DNA of 64,000 nucleotides from Streptomyces sp. NRRL S-455 (lineage in GTDB: Bacteria; Actinomycetota; Actinomycetes; Streptomycetales; Streptomycetaceae). Position 1 is the first letter of the stretch. Each line of letters starts with the position of its first letter. The notes under the pieces are model-generated. The model searched no databases. It was not told where the DNA came from and worked only from the letters and a program-made list of their open reading frames with translations. The position numbers were made by a program, and so were the translations under genes. The stretch is from the NCBI RefSeq assembly GCF_000717875.1, contig NZ_JOCT01000001.1:372001-436000 (forward strand), in the 5' to 3' direction. Below are positions 18,463 to 27,461 of the stretch, in pieces.

Positions 18463-19635
18463 TTGGCGGCGCTACCGGAGGAGGTCAACGCCGAGGCCTG
18501 GCGCAGCTACGGGGACCATCACCTGCGGCGCGGCACGGTGCTGCCCGAAGTGGGTCGGATCGACTGGGGCTTCGAGGGCTCGGGGCCGGGGACCGAGGTG
18601 CTCGGGGAGCTGACGGGCCGGCGCGTGCTGGACCTCGGGTGCGGTCCGGCCCGGCACGCCGCCCATCTGGTCCGTGCCCACGGCGCGCTGGTGGACGCGG
18701 TCGACGCCTCGGCGGGACAGTACGAACGCGCGCGTGCCCGTTACGGCTCGCTGCGCGGGCTGCGGCTGGTCCTGGTTGACGCGGTGGAACATCTGCGCAC
18801 GGCGGAGCCGTACGACCTCGTCTACTCGGTCAACGCCGTCCCCTACATCGACCCGCACCGGCTGCTGCCCGCCCTCGCCGCGGCGATCAAGCCGGGCGGC
18901 AGGCTCTTCTTCACGGTGCTGCACACCAATTCGCGGGGTGACGGGCCGTCGGAGGAGGTCGTCGCCCGGCCGGAGATCCTGCGGCTGGCCGAGGCCGGGG
19001 ACGTGACCGTCCGCATGTGGGTGCTCAGCCCGGAGCTCTGGAGGGCCCTCCTCGCCGAGCACGGGCTGCGGGTGGACCGCGTCGATGTCCTGGACACGCC
19101 GCAACCCGGCAACCACGCGTCGTACCGCCTCTTCCACGTGACACGGCCGGTCCGCGTCTCCTCCCGCCCGCGCACCGGGAAACCGCCGGTGGCCCATGCC
19201 GCGCTCGGGGTCGGCGCCATCCTGCACGGGTCCCGCGGCCTGCTCCTCGGCCGGCACCGGCACGGCACCTGGGAGCTGCCCGGCGGGACGGTGGAGCCCG
19301 GCGAGTCGCTGCGGGAGGCGGTGGTGCGCGAGCTCGGCGAGGAGACGGGGCTCCAGGCCCGGCCGGAGGACGTCCGGCTGCTGGGGACGCTCCTCGACGA
19401 CGCGGGCGGTGTGGCGCGGGTGACCGTGGCGGCCCGGGTCACCGCGTGGCGTGGCGAGCCGTCGGACCGGCCCGGGGAGAGCGTGGGCCGCTGGCGCTGG
19501 TTCGGGCTGGACCGGCTGCCGGAGCAGCTGTTCGTGTGCAGCGCGCAGGCGCTCACCGCCTGGCGGCCCGGTCTGCCGATCGACCACGCGCCCGCTCATT
19601 TCACGCCGTACGCCACCGGAACGGACGAGAGCTGA
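18463..19635 (+). CDS. Fused SAM methyltransferase-NUDIX hydrolase
   Basis: The 390-residue product joins two enzymes. Residues about 40-200 are a class I methyltransferase ([36 protein letters not shown]). Residues about 245-375 are a NUDIX hydrolase with an intact box, [20 protein letters not shown] followed by ETGL. The TTG start at 18463 is the first in-frame start and lies 3 bases after the previous stop; a GGAGGAGG box 14 bases inside the gene may help re-initiation. Substrates are unknown; the NUDIX part would cleave a nucleoside diphosphate-X compound. Confidence 0.85.
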   Translation: MAALPEEVNAEAWRSYGDHHLRRGTVLPEVGRIDWGFEGSGPGTEVLGELTGRRVLDLGCGPARHAAHLVRAHGALVDAVDASAGQYERARARYGSLRGLRLVLVDAVEHLRTAEPYDLVYSVNAVPYIDPHRLLPALAAAIKPGGRLFFTVLHTNSRGDGPSEEVVARPEILRLAEAGDVTVRMWVLSPELWRALLAEHGLRVDRVDVLDTPQPGNHASYRLFHVTRPVRVSSRPRTGKPPVAHAALGVGAILHGSRGLLLGRHRHGTWELPGGTVEPGESLREAVVRELGEETGLQARPEDVRLLGTLLDDAGGVARVTVAARVTAWRGEPSDRPGESVGRWRWFGLDRLPEQLFVCSAQALTAWRPGLPIDHAPAHFTPYATGTDES

Positions 19636-19762
19636 GGCACCCGGAGGGGTACGTTTTCCCCTCCGTTCCCGTGGAGTCGGCGCCGGGTCACTCCACCGGC
19701 GCCCGCGGTCTGCTGCACTTCCTCTGACAGTAGGAACATCTGATCATGTATCAGGGGGTACA

Positions 19763-21001
19763 GTGACAGGTCGTCGGAAACGGCGCGGAGCAGGCAGAGC
19801 GGTACTGGCGTTCCTCACGGCGTTCGGCGCGCTGGCCGGTGCGGCCCTGGCGGGGGCGGCACCGGCCGGCGCCGTCCAGAAGGCCGTCAGGGTCGCCCCG
19901 GGCGTGACGTACGAGCACTTCGACATCCGGGCGGCGAACGGGACGGCGCACGCGCATGTGCTGCGCGTCGACCTGGGCGACCCGCGCGTCCGCGTCGATC
20001 TGCTGTACCCCGGGGCGGTGGCCTCGCGCGCGGCGGTCTCGCGGATGGCCGACGGCCAGGGGGCCGTCGCCGGTGTCAACGGGGACTTCTTCAACATCTC
20101 CGAGGTCCAGCACCCGGGCGTCGAGGCGACCGGCGCGAGTGTGGGACCGGCGGTCGCGGCCGGGCGCACGCTCAAGGCGGCCGTACCGAACGGTCAGCGT
20201 TTCGGGCCGGCGCTGCCACCCGGTACGACCACCGAGGACGTGTTCGGCGTCGGCACCGACAGGCGGGCGCGACTGGACCGGCTGACCCTCGACGGCTCGA
20301 TCCGCACCGCGGAGGCGCTGTTGCCGCTCGGCGGGCTCAACCAGTACGCCCTGCCGGTGGGTTCGGTCGGCGCCTTCACCGCCGAGTGGGGCAGCGTCTC
20401 CCGGGTGCGTGCCACCTGCGGCACGGACACCGACCGGGCCGCTCCGTGCAGCACGGACACGTACGAGGTGACGGTCCGGGACGGTCGGGTCGTCTCGGCC
20501 GCCGACACGCCCGGGAGCGGTCCGATCGCCGAGGGGACGACCGTGCTGGTCGGCCGGGAGGCGGGCGCCCAGCAGCTGCGGAAGCTCTCCGCCGGCGAAC
20601 CGGTCGAGGTCGAGCACCGTCTCGTCGCGGCCGGGAACGGCGTCCCGTACCGGCTCGCGCTCGGAGGCTACCCGGTCCTCGAGGGCGGCCGGCCGCTGCC
20701 GGGCCTGGACGACACGACCTCCGCCGTCCGTACGGCCGTGGGAATCGCCGACGACGGGCAGCGCATGCTGCTGCTGGCGCTGGACGGCGCGCCCCCCTAC
20801 CGCAGTGGGCTGACGATCGCCGAAGTCGCCGCCGCCATGCGCCGGCTGGGCTCGGAAGCCGCCTTCAGCCTGGACGGCGGCGGCTCGTCGACGCTGGTGG
20901 CGCGGAAGCCGGGTGCGAGCACCGTCTCCGTGCGCAACCATCCCAGCGGGGGCGCCGAACGGGCCGTTCCGAACGGCATCGGCGTGTTCTCGGGAGCGTG
21001 A
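19763..21001 (+). CDS. Secreted phosphodiester glycosidase-family protein (NAGPA domain)
   Basis: From GTG 19763 (AGGGGG 5 bases upstream) the 412-residue protein has a basic N-terminus, a Sec-type signal (AVLAFLTAFGALAGAALAGAAPAGA) and a NAGPA/DUF2233 domain: AVAGVNGDFFNI, then the C-terminal signature AAFSLDGGGSSTLVAR. Relatives include the uncovering enzyme that removes GlcNAc from phosphodiesters, and bacterial cell-wall-associated versions. It converges on a small membrane gene with one base between stops. Confidence 0.85.
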   Translation: MTGRRKRRGAGRAVLAFLTAFGALAGAALAGAAPAGAVQKAVRVAPGVTYEHFDIRAANGTAHAHVLRVDLGDPRVRVDLLYPGAVASRAAVSRMADGQGAVAGVNGDFFNISEVQHPGVEATGASVGPAVAAGRTLKAAVPNGQRFGPALPPGTTTEDVFGVGTDRRARLDRLTLDGSIRTAEALLPLGGLNQYALPVGSVGAFTAEWGSVSRVRATCGTDTDRAAPCSTDTYEVTVRDGRVVSAADTPGSGPIAEGTTVLVGREAGAQQLRKLSAGEPVEVEHRLVAAGNGVPYRLALGGYPVLEGGRPLPGLDDTTSAVRTAVGIADDGQRMLLLALDGAPPYRSGLTIAEVAAAMRRLGSEAAFSLDGGGSSTLVARKPGASTVSVRNHPSGGAERAVPNGIGVFSGA

Positions 21002-21002
21002 C

Positions 21003-21197
21003 TCAGGGCCGCAGGCTGCTGACGATGTCCGCCGTCGCCGTGAGACCGCTCTCGATGGAGGGAGCGATGCTCGAGCCGGCCAGGTAGAAGCCGAGCATCA
21101 GGCAGACCAGGGCATGGGAGACCTTCAACCCGCCGCTGCGCAGGAAGATCACCGTCAGGATCAAGAGCAGCAGCACCACAGAGATGGAAATGGCCAT
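21003..21197 (-). CDS. Small two-helix membrane protein
   Basis: The 64-residue product starts at ATG 21197 behind GGAGGAG and consists of two hydrophobic helices (ISVVLLLLILTVIFLRSG and VSHALVCLMLGFYLAGSSIA) and a polar tail. Similar short proteins are common in Streptomyces; no function is known. Confidence 0.6.
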   Translation of the reverse strand: MAISISVVLLLLILTVIFLRSGGLKVSHALVCLMLGFYLAGSSIAPSIESGLTATADIVSSLRP

Positions 21198-21307
21198 CGT
21201 CGACTCCTCCGCCACGCCGCCACGTCCGGTACACGGCGTTCGGCCGCAAGTGTGGCGTAGCGGAGGGTTCGTCCGGGCGGCTGACCTGTCCGCCGAACGT
21301 GTGATGT

Positions 21308-22180
21308 CTAGCTGCCCCGCACCGCCCGCCGGGCGTCAAGGAACGCCTCCAGTCCGGCGAGATCGTCGGTGTTGAGGAAGTCGACGTCCGCGGCGAGCAG
21401 TTCGGCCCAGAGCGCGTCCCGGGCGGGTCCGGGCAGGTCCGGGGTCGCCCAGAACCGCACCTTCTGTCCCCGCCGGTGCGCGGTACGGACGAGGCCCCGC
21501 AGCTTCTCCCGTTCGGCGTCCGGGAACGCGCCCACGCCCCGCCAGGTGAAGTTGAGCGTCCAGTTGTCGCTGATCAGCGGGATGAAGGAGGCCGGCGCCT
21601 GGCTGCCGAGGTCGGCGAGCCGGCCGTCGTAGAAGGCGCGGCGGACGGTCTGGGCCTCCATCGGCACGCGGGCGGCGCGGTCGCCGGAGACGACCGCTGT
21701 GACCGGGCCGCGCCGGACCCGGCCGTGGGAGTACGTCGTGAACAGGTGGGGGTAGCGCCTGAGGTGACGGTCGAGTTCGAGGTAGGTCGACGCGCCCTCG
21801 GTCTTGATGTCGACGAGCAGCTGCAGCGACCCGCGATATCCCCGGTACACGGAGCCGTGGTTGGCTCGCACGCGCGCGGCGAGCGGGTCGAGGTACAGGG
21901 ACTCGAGCGTGCGAGCCGGGTCGAGGTCCTCCGGGTCGTGGGCGACGAGGAGCCGGTCACCAACGAGGTATATGTCGGCTTCGACGCTGCCGAACCGGTG
22001 GTCCAGGGCGTCCAGCAGCGGGCGCGGGTGCTCGTAGTCGTTGTGGGCGTGGGCGCGCCACAACGGGCTTGGCCCGCACCCGCGTTCGCCGGCCAGTGCG
22101 TCGGCGGCGGGCAGGGCGACCGAGCCCGCGAGGGCGGCGCCGAGGGTGGTGAGGGCTCTGCGACGGGTGGTGAGGGCCAT
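21308..22180 (-). CDS. Secreted PI-PLC/glycerophosphodiester phosphodiesterase-like protein
   Basis: The 290-residue protein begins with a Tat-like signal (TTRRRALTTLGAALAGSVALP) and continues with a TIM-barrel phosphodiesterase fold: AHAHNDYEHPRPL supplies the catalytic histidine region, VEADIYLVGDRLLVAHDPED the acidic metal site, and LLVDIKTEG a further conserved strand. It probably hydrolyses a phosphodiester lipid head group outside the cell. The start is ATG 22180, with GGGAGG upstream. Confidence 0.8.
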   Translation of the reverse strand: MALTTRRRALTTLGAALAGSVALPAADALAGERGCGPSPLWRAHAHNDYEHPRPLLDALDHRFGSVEADIYLVGDRLLVAHDPEDLDPARTLESLYLDPLAARVRANHGSVYRGYRGSLQLLVDIKTEGASTYLELDRHLRRYPHLFTTYSHGRVRRGPVTAVVSGDRAARVPMEAQTVRRAFYDGRLADLGSQAPASFIPLISDNWTLNFTWRGVGAFPDAEREKLRGLVRTAHRRGQKVRFWATPDLPGPARDALWAELLAADVDFLNTDDLAGLEAFLDARRAVRGS

Positions 22181-22315
22181 GCTCTGCCTCCCTGGAAGTG
22201 CCGTACGGGAACCCTGCGAGTATGGGGTCCCGGCAGCTCCAAGGGGCAGGCCCGCGCGCGGAGTTGGCCGGACTGCCGCTTCGCGTTCACTGTCGCCGGG
22301 GGACGCGCACGAAAG

Positions 22316-22339
22316 AGCCCGCCCCTGGTGGGGCGGGCT
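22316..22339 (-). terminator. Terminator of the acyl-CoA dehydrogenase operon
   Basis: AGCCCGCCCC (22316-22325) pairs perfectly with GGGGCGGGCT (22330-22339) around a TGGT loop. On the minus strand it is followed by CTTTC and lies 37 bases past the last operon stop. Confidence 0.85.
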
Positions 22340-22376
22340 TCTCCCGGGCTTCTCCCGGCCGTCGGTCAGATGTGCG

Positions 22377-23459
22377 TCAGGGGGCTTGGAGGTCGACCAG
22401 CGCGGCCAGCGTCTCCCGGTGGGCACCCGCCGTGCCGTACGCGATCGAGTCGGCCTTGGCCCGCTTCAGGTACAGGTGCGCCGGGTGCTCCCAGGTCATC
22501 CCGATGCCGCCGTGCAGCTGCACCGCCTCCTCGGCGGCGTGGACCGCCACCGGCGCCGCGAAGGCCTGGGCGACGGTGACGGCCAGATCGGCGTCGTCGC
22601 CCGTGGACAGTGCGTCGGCGGCGTTGCGGGCGGCCGCGCGCAGGTTGACGACCTCCAGCCACAGCTGGGCCAGCCGGTGCTTGAGCGCCTGGAAGCCGCC
22701 GACGGGCCGGTTGAACTGCTTGCGTTCCTTGAGGTAGCGGACGGTCTCGGTCAGCGCCCACTCGGCGAGACCGAGCTGTTCGGAGGCGAGCAGCCCGGCT
22801 CCGGCGCGCAGGGCGCGGCGTACCGCGGGTTCGGCGTCGCCCAGCAGGCGGCCGGGGGCGCCGTCGAGGGTGATGACGGCGAGCGGCCTGGTCAGGTCCA
22901 GGGAGACCTGTGGCGTGACGGTCGCGGCGGTGGTGTCGACCGCGTACAGCCCGCCGTCGTCCGCGGGCACGAGGAGTACGTCGGCCGCGGCGGCGTCCGC
23001 GATGCCGGTCAACTCACCGTGCAGCGCCCCGCCCTCGTGCCGTACGACCTTGTACGCGCCGCCCGGCGCGACGTTCAGCGCCACCGCGAGGGCGCCGACC
23101 TTGCGTCCCGAGGCCAGTTCGGCGAGGAGGTCGTCGGCCCCGCAGGCCAGCAGGGCCTCGGTCGCGACGACGGCGCTCGTCAGGTAGGGCACGGGCGCGA
23201 CGGCCCGTCCCAGCTCCTCCAGGACCACGGCGGCTTCGCGGTGGGTGGCGCCCTGGCCGCCCAGGGCCTCGGGGACGAGGAGGCCGGCGAGTCCCATGCC
23301 GTCGGCCAGCGCCTTCCACGCCTCGCGGTCGTGTGAGGCGTCGGACTCCGTGCGGGCGATCACGCCGGGCACGTCGCAGTGGTCGGCGAGCAGGTCGCGG
23401 ACGGCGGCGCGGAGCGCCTCTTCCTCCTCCGAGTACAGCAGGTCGGGCTGTGCGCTCAT
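22377..23459 (-). CDS. Acyl-CoA dehydrogenase family protein
   Basis: The 360-residue flavoprotein has the acyl-CoA dehydrogenase N-terminal helical domain (EEEALRAAVRDLLADHC, GMGLAGLLVPEALGGQG), a less typical middle, and the C-terminal helices (RKQFNRPVGGFQALKHRLA, EAVQLHGGIGMTWEHPAHLY). The usual catalytic Glu motif near the C-terminus is not obvious; such divergent paralogues often work as a heterodimer with a neighbour. Its ATG overlaps the stop of the upstream dehydrogenase gene (ATGA), so a paired complex is likely. Confidence 0.9.
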   Translation of the reverse strand: MSAQPDLLYSEEEEALRAAVRDLLADHCDVPGVIARTESDASHDREAWKALADGMGLAGLLVPEALGGQGATHREAAVVLEELGRAVAPVPYLTSAVVATEALLACGADDLLAELASGRKVGALAVALNVAPGGAYKVVRHEGGALHGELTGIADAAAADVLLVPADDGGLYAVDTTAATVTPQVSLDLTRPLAVITLDGAPGRLLGDAEPAVRRALRAGAGLLASEQLGLAEWALTETVRYLKERKQFNRPVGGFQALKHRLAQLWLEVVNLRAAARNAADALSTGDDADLAVTVAQAFAAPVAVHAAEEAVQLHGGIGMTWEHPAHLYLKRAKADSIAYGTAGAHRETLAALVDLQAP

Positions 23460-24637
23460 CGGGCCAGGTCCTTCCATGCGACGTCCTTGTCGGTGCGCGG
23501 CTCGGCGGGCAGGCCGAGGACCCGCTCGGCGACGATGTTCAGCAGGACCTCGGTGGTCCCGCCCTCGATGCTGTTGCCCTTGGAGCGCAGGTAGCGGTAG
23601 CCGGCCTCACGGCCGGTGAAGTCGACCAGCTCGGGGCGGCGCATGGTCCAGTCGTCGTACAACAGGCCTTCCTCACCGAGGAGTTCGACCTCCAGGCCGC
23701 TGATCTCCTGGTTGAGGCGGGCGAAGGCGAGCTTCATGCCGGCGCCCTCGGGGCCGGGCTGGCCGGCGACGAGCTGCTGGCGCAGCCGCTCGGCGGTGAG
23801 GCGGGAGACCTCGGCCTCCACCCACAGCTTCAGCAGCCGCTGGTGCAGGTCGTGGGTGCGCAGCTCGGGCCGCTCGCGCCAGGTCTTCGAGACCGGGCCG
23901 ATCATGCCGCCCTCCCGGGGCAGCCGCATGCCGCCGATGGCGACGCGCTCGTTGTTCAGCGTGGTCTGCGCGACCTTCCAGCCGTCCCCCACCTCGCCCA
24001 GGCGGCGCGCGTCGGGGATGCGGACGTCGGTGAGGAACACCTCGTTGAACTCGGCCTCGCCGGTGATCTGCCGCAGCGGCCGGACCTCGACGCCCGGGTC
24101 GGTCATGTCGCAGACGAAGTAGGTGATACCCCGGTGCTTGGGCACGTCCGGGTCGGTGCGGGCGATGAGGATCGCCCAGCGGGCCACATGGGCGCTGGAC
24201 GTCCAGACCTTCTGCCCGTTGACCACCCAGTGGTCGCCCTCACGCACCGCCCTGGTGCCGAGCGCGGCCAGGTCGGACCCGGCGCCCGGCTCGCTGAACA
24301 GCTGGCACCAGACCTCCTCGCCCACCCAGAGGGGCCGGAGGAACCGCCGCTTCTGCTCCTCGGTGCCGTACTTGAGGATCGTCGGCGCCGCCATGCCGAG
24401 GCCGATGCCGATGCGCCGCGGGTCGTTGTCGGGGGCGCCCGCGGCCTCCAGCTCGGCGTCCACGACGGCCTGGAGGGAGCGCGGCGCACCGAGTCCGCCG
24501 AGGCCCTCCGGGTAGTGCACCCACGCCAGCCCGGCGTCGAAGCGGGCCCGGAGGAACTCCAGGCGGTCCGTCGAGGCCGGCGGATGCGCGGCCAGCAGGT
24601 CCCGCGTCCGACGGCGCAGTTCATCGGCGCTGATCAT
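23456..24637 (-). CDS. Acyl-CoA dehydrogenase
   Basis: The 393-residue protein is a full-length dehydrogenase: WCQLFSEPGAGSDLAALGTR and HWVVNGQKVWTSSAHVARWA mark the flavin/substrate middle domain, and YRYLRSKGNSIEGGTTEVLL the C-terminal catalytic region. It is the middle gene of a three-gene operon with ATGA overlaps on both sides. The neighbouring quinone oxidoreductase suggests fatty, branched-chain or sterol-type acyl-CoA oxidation; the substrate is not known. Confidence 0.93.
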   Translation of the reverse strand: MISADELRRRTRDLLAAHPPASTDRLEFLRARFDAGLAWVHYPEGLGGLGAPRSLQAVVDAELEAAGAPDNDPRRIGIGLGMAAPTILKYGTEEQKRRFLRPLWVGEEVWCQLFSEPGAGSDLAALGTRAVREGDHWVVNGQKVWTSSAHVARWAILIARTDPDVPKHRGITYFVCDMTDPGVEVRPLRQITGEAEFNEVFLTDVRIPDARRLGEVGDGWKVAQTTLNNERVAIGGMRLPREGGMIGPVSKTWRERPELRTHDLHQRLLKLWVEAEVSRLTAERLRQQLVAGQPGPEGAGMKLAFARLNQEISGLEVELLGEEGLLYDDWTMRRPELVDFTGREAGYRYLRSKGNSIEGGTTEVLLNIVAERVLGLPAEPRTDKDVAWKDLAR

Positions 24638-25602
24638 GCTGCTGCCTCCTCCATGACGACGGCGATCCGGCCGGTGGTGAGGCCGTCCGCGACCTTCTGC
24701 ACGGCGGCGGCCGCCCCGGCGAGTGGGACGCGCTCGCTCACCAGCGGCTTGATCGCGCCCCGGGCGGCCAGCTCGGTGAGCCGCTCGTGGCAGTGCTGGA
24801 CCAGCTTCGGGTTCTTGGTGTTGTACAGGCCCCAGTGCAGGCCGAGGATCGAGTAGTTCTTCACCAGGGCGTGGTTCAGGCCCGGGCTGGGGATGGTGCC
24901 GCTGGCGAAGCCGACGACCACGATGCGCCCCTCGAAGGCGACGGCCTTGGCGGACTGGGTGTAGGCCTCGCCGCCGACCGGGTCGTAGATGACGTCGGCG
25001 CCCCGGCCGCCGGTGGCCTCCTTCACGGCCGACACGACGTCCTGGGAGCGCCGGTCGATCACGACGTCGCAGCCCAGCTCGCGGGCGACGGCCGCCTTCT
25101 CCGGGCCGCCGACGACACCGATGACGGTGGCGCCGGCGGCCTTCCCGAGCTGCACGGCCGCGCTGCCGACCCCTCCTGCGGCAGCGTGGACGAGCAGTGT
25201 CTCCCCGGCTTCCAGACCGGCGCGGCGGTGCAGACCGAACCAGCCCGTCTGGTAGCCGATGTGCAGGGCGGCGGCCTCCGCGTCGTCCAGGGCGTCCGGC
25301 GCGGGCAGCAGGGCGGCGGAGTCCGCGACGGCGTACTCCGCGAAGCCGCCGTACGGCAGCGCCGGGTTGGCGATCACCCGGCGGCCGTCCTCGGTCTCGC
25401 CGCAGATCTCCACGCCCGGGGTGAACGGCAGCGGCGGCCTGATCTGGTACTGGCCCCGGCAGAGCAGGGCGTCCGGGAAGTTGACGTTCGCGGCGCGCAC
25501 CCTCAGCAGGACCTGGCCGTCACCGGGCGTCGGCGGCTCGGCGTCCTCGAGCCGCATCACCTCGCTCGGCTCGCCGTTCTCGTGCACGTGCCATGCCTGC
25601 AT
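24634..25602 (-). CDS. Zinc-independent quinone oxidoreductase (MDR family)
   Basis: The 322-residue protein is a medium-chain reductase of the quinone oxidoreductase type. The NADPH-binding Rossmann motif reads LLVHAAAGGVGSAAVQLGKA, and the N-terminal GroES-like domain carries RVRAANVNFPDALLCRGQY. No zinc-binding cysteines are seen. It is the first gene of the operon with the two acyl-CoA dehydrogenases, starting at ATG 25602 behind GGAGG. Confidence 0.92.
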   Translation of the reverse strand: MQAWHVHENGEPSEVMRLEDAEPPTPGDGQVLLRVRAANVNFPDALLCRGQYQIRPPLPFTPGVEICGETEDGRRVIANPALPYGGFAEYAVADSAALLPAPDALDDAEAAALHIGYQTGWFGLHRRAGLEAGETLLVHAAAGGVGSAAVQLGKAAGATVIGVVGGPEKAAVARELGCDVVIDRRSQDVVSAVKEATGGRGADVIYDPVGGEAYTQSAKAVAFEGRIVVVGFASGTIPSPGLNHALVKNYSILGLHWGLYNTKNPKLVQHCHERLTELAARGAIKPLVSERVPLAGAAAAVQKVADGLTTGRIAVVMEEAAA

Positions 25603-25661
25603 GCGGGGCCTCCACGGGACTGCGTCGACTGCGTCGTCTGACCGGGGTCGGTTCGCATACT

Positions 25662-25698
25662 AAGCGGTCGCTTGCCGTTCTGGGAACAGCGGTCGCTT
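25662..25698. promoter_or_regulatory. Two tandem palindromic sites before the MDR-dehydrogenase operon
   Basis: AAGCG-GT-CGCTT (25662-25673) and CAGCG-GT-CGCTT (25687-25698) lie 25 bases apart, 60-96 bases upstream of ATG 25602. Such arms are typical of TetR-type operators of acyl-CoA metabolism genes. No TetR gene is adjacent, so the regulator would act in trans. Confidence 0.55.
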
Positions 25699-25722
25699 GA
25701 TGTTCGGGAAGAGTCGAACGCG

Positions 25723-26295
25723 TCACGCCCGCCTGGGCCGCGCTCGCACATGCATCCGCTCCCCCTGCGGCCCGAACAGACTGAGGAACTCCACGGGCCC
25801 CTCCCCCGTCGACCCGAACCAGTGCGGCACCCGGGTGTCGAACTCGGCGGCCTCCCCGGCCGTGAGCACCACGTCGTGCTCGCCCAGCACCAGGCGGAGC
25901 TTCCCGGACAGCACGTACATCCACTCGTAGCCCTCGTGCGTGCGGGGATCCGGCTCCAGCCTCCGCTGCGGTTCGAGCACCTTGTAGGCCTGGAGGCCGC
26001 CGGGCTGGCGGGTGAGCGGCCAGTGGGTGCGCCCGCCCATCACGATCGGCTTCGACCGCACCCGTGGATCACCCGTCGGCGGGGCCCCGACCAGCTCGTC
26101 CAGGGCCACCTGGTGAGCGCGCGCGATGGGCAGCAGCAGTTCCAGACTGGGTTTACGGAGGCCGGACTCCAGTCGTGACAGGGTGCTGACGGAGATGCCG
26201 GTGGTCTCGGAGAGCGCCGCCAGGGTGACCTCCCGCTCCTTCCGCATCTGCCGCAGCCGGGGGCCGACACCCGCGAGTACCTCGTCCGTCGTCAT
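25723..26295 (-). CDS. XRE-family regulator with cupin domain
   Basis: The 190-residue protein has an N-terminal helix-turn-helix (LRQMRKEREVTLAALSETT, ISVSTLSRLESG) and a C-terminal cupin (GYEWMYVLSGKLRLVLGEHD, GEAAEFDTRVPHWF) that probably senses a small molecule. The start is ATG 26295 with AAGG upstream. It diverges from the reductase gene at 26374, with a palindrome between them, so it probably controls itself and that reductase. Confidence 0.88.
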   Translation of the reverse strand: MTTDEVLAGVGPRLRQMRKEREVTLAALSETTGISVSTLSRLESGLRKPSLELLLPIARAHQVALDELVGAPPTGDPRVRSKPIVMGGRTHWPLTRQPGGLQAYKVLEPQRRLEPDPRTHEGYEWMYVLSGKLRLVLGEHDVVLTAGEAAEFDTRVPHWFGSTGEGPVEFLSLFGPQGERMHVRARPRRA

Positions 26296-26314
26296 GGCCT
26301 TATTGCAGATTCGG

Positions 26315-26326
26315 CAAACCTGTTTG
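26315..26326. promoter_or_regulatory. Palindrome between the XRE regulator and the reductase
   Basis: CAAAC-CT-GTTTG lies in the 78-base divergent spacer, in an AT-richer stretch. It is a likely operator for the cupin regulator. Confidence 0.4.
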
Positions 26327-26373
26327 TCAATCCCGTAGCGCTGGAGCGACGCTCGGGCGCGGAGGTGGTCACC

Positions 26374-27303
26374 ATGACCGAGAAGTACGACGTCGTGGTC
26401 GTCGGCGGCGGTGCCGCGGGCCTGTCCGCGGCTCTGGTGCTGGGCCGGGCCCGGCAGCGCACGCTGGTCGTCGACGCGGGCGAGCCGCGCAACGCGCCCG
26501 CAGCGCACATGCAGGGCTATCTGTCGCGGGACGGGATGCCGCCCGCCGAGTTCCTGGCCGCCGGCCGGGAGGAGATCGCGCGCTACGGCGTGGAGCACGT
26601 GCGGGACCGGGTGGTGGAGGCGGCGAAGGGTGAGGACTTCTCCGTCGTGCTGGCAGGCGGGCGGACCGTACGGGCCCGGCGGCTGGTCGTCGCGACGGGG
26701 CTGAAGGACGAGCTGCCGGCGGTCCCCGGAGTCGCCGAGCGGTTCGGCCGGGACGTGCTGCATTGCCCGTTCTGCCACGGCTGGGAGGTGCGCGACCAGC
26801 CGTTCGGGGTGCTCGCCTCGAGCCCGGCGAGCGTGCACCAGGCGCTGATGGTGTCGCAGTGGTCGAAGGACGTGCGGTTCTTCCTGCACACGGTCGCCGA
26901 GGAGGAGCTGTCCGACGAGGACCTGCGCCGGCTCGCGGCGGTCGGGGTGGACGTGGTGCCGGGCGAGGTCGCGGGGCTCGTGGTCGAGGACGACCGGCTG
27001 ACCGGTGTACGGCTCGCCGGCGGTACGACGCACAGCCGCTCCGTGCTGTTCGTCGCCCCGCACGCCGTCCCGCGGACCGGGCTCCTGGAACGGCTCGGCG
27101 CCGAACTGCGCGAGACGCCCTTCGGCGCGTACCCGGTGGTCGACCCGACCGGCCTGACGACCGTGCCCGGCGTGTGGGCGGCGGGCAACGCGATCGGGTT
27201 CAGCGAGCAGGTCGTGCACGCGGCGAGCGGTGGGTACCGGGCGGCGGCCGCGATCGTCGGAGATCTTCTGATGGCGGACCTCGACGCCGCCGTAGGGGTG
27301 TAG
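26374..27303 (+). CDS. Thioredoxin reductase-like FAD/NAD(P) oxidoreductase
   Basis: The 309-residue protein has the N-terminal FAD-binding motif VVVVGGGAAGLSAALVL, a redox-active pair in LHCPFCHGWEVRD, and the C-terminal GVWAAGNAIGF. It is the stand-alone thioredoxin reductase-like type with CPFC in the usual place. The NADPH motif is weak, so the electron donor and partner are uncertain. ATG 26374 sits 8 bases behind GGAGG. It is divergent from, and presumably regulated by, the cupin protein. Confidence 0.85.
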   Translation: MTEKYDVVVVGGGAAGLSAALVLGRARQRTLVVDAGEPRNAPAAHMQGYLSRDGMPPAEFLAAGREEIARYGVEHVRDRVVEAAKGEDFSVVLAGGRTVRARRLVVATGLKDELPAVPGVAERFGRDVLHCPFCHGWEVRDQPFGVLASSPASVHQALMVSQWSKDVRFFLHTVAEEELSDEDLRRLAAVGVDVVPGEVAGLVVEDDRLTGVRLAGGTTHSRSVLFVAPHAVPRTGLLERLGAELRETPFGAYPVVDPTGLTTVPGVWAAGNAIGFSEQVVHAASGGYRAAAAIVGDLLMADLDAAVGV

Positions 27304-27461
27304 AGGCGGCGCACGCGATCACCGGGGCCACGGCGATGACCGGTCCCGACGGTCCGGCCGGTGGTGGCCGCGCCGACTTCGCGATCGCACCGGCTGCCGG
27401 TGACCGGCCTCCGCACGGCCGCCCAGGTGTAGAGGTGTCGCCTCCGGTGCACCATGACTGC

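Noticed and set aside
26763..27461. Upstream extension of the DNA ligase frame
   Set aside because: It lies in another frame of the reductase gene, and ATG 27462 gives the normal ligase N-terminus.
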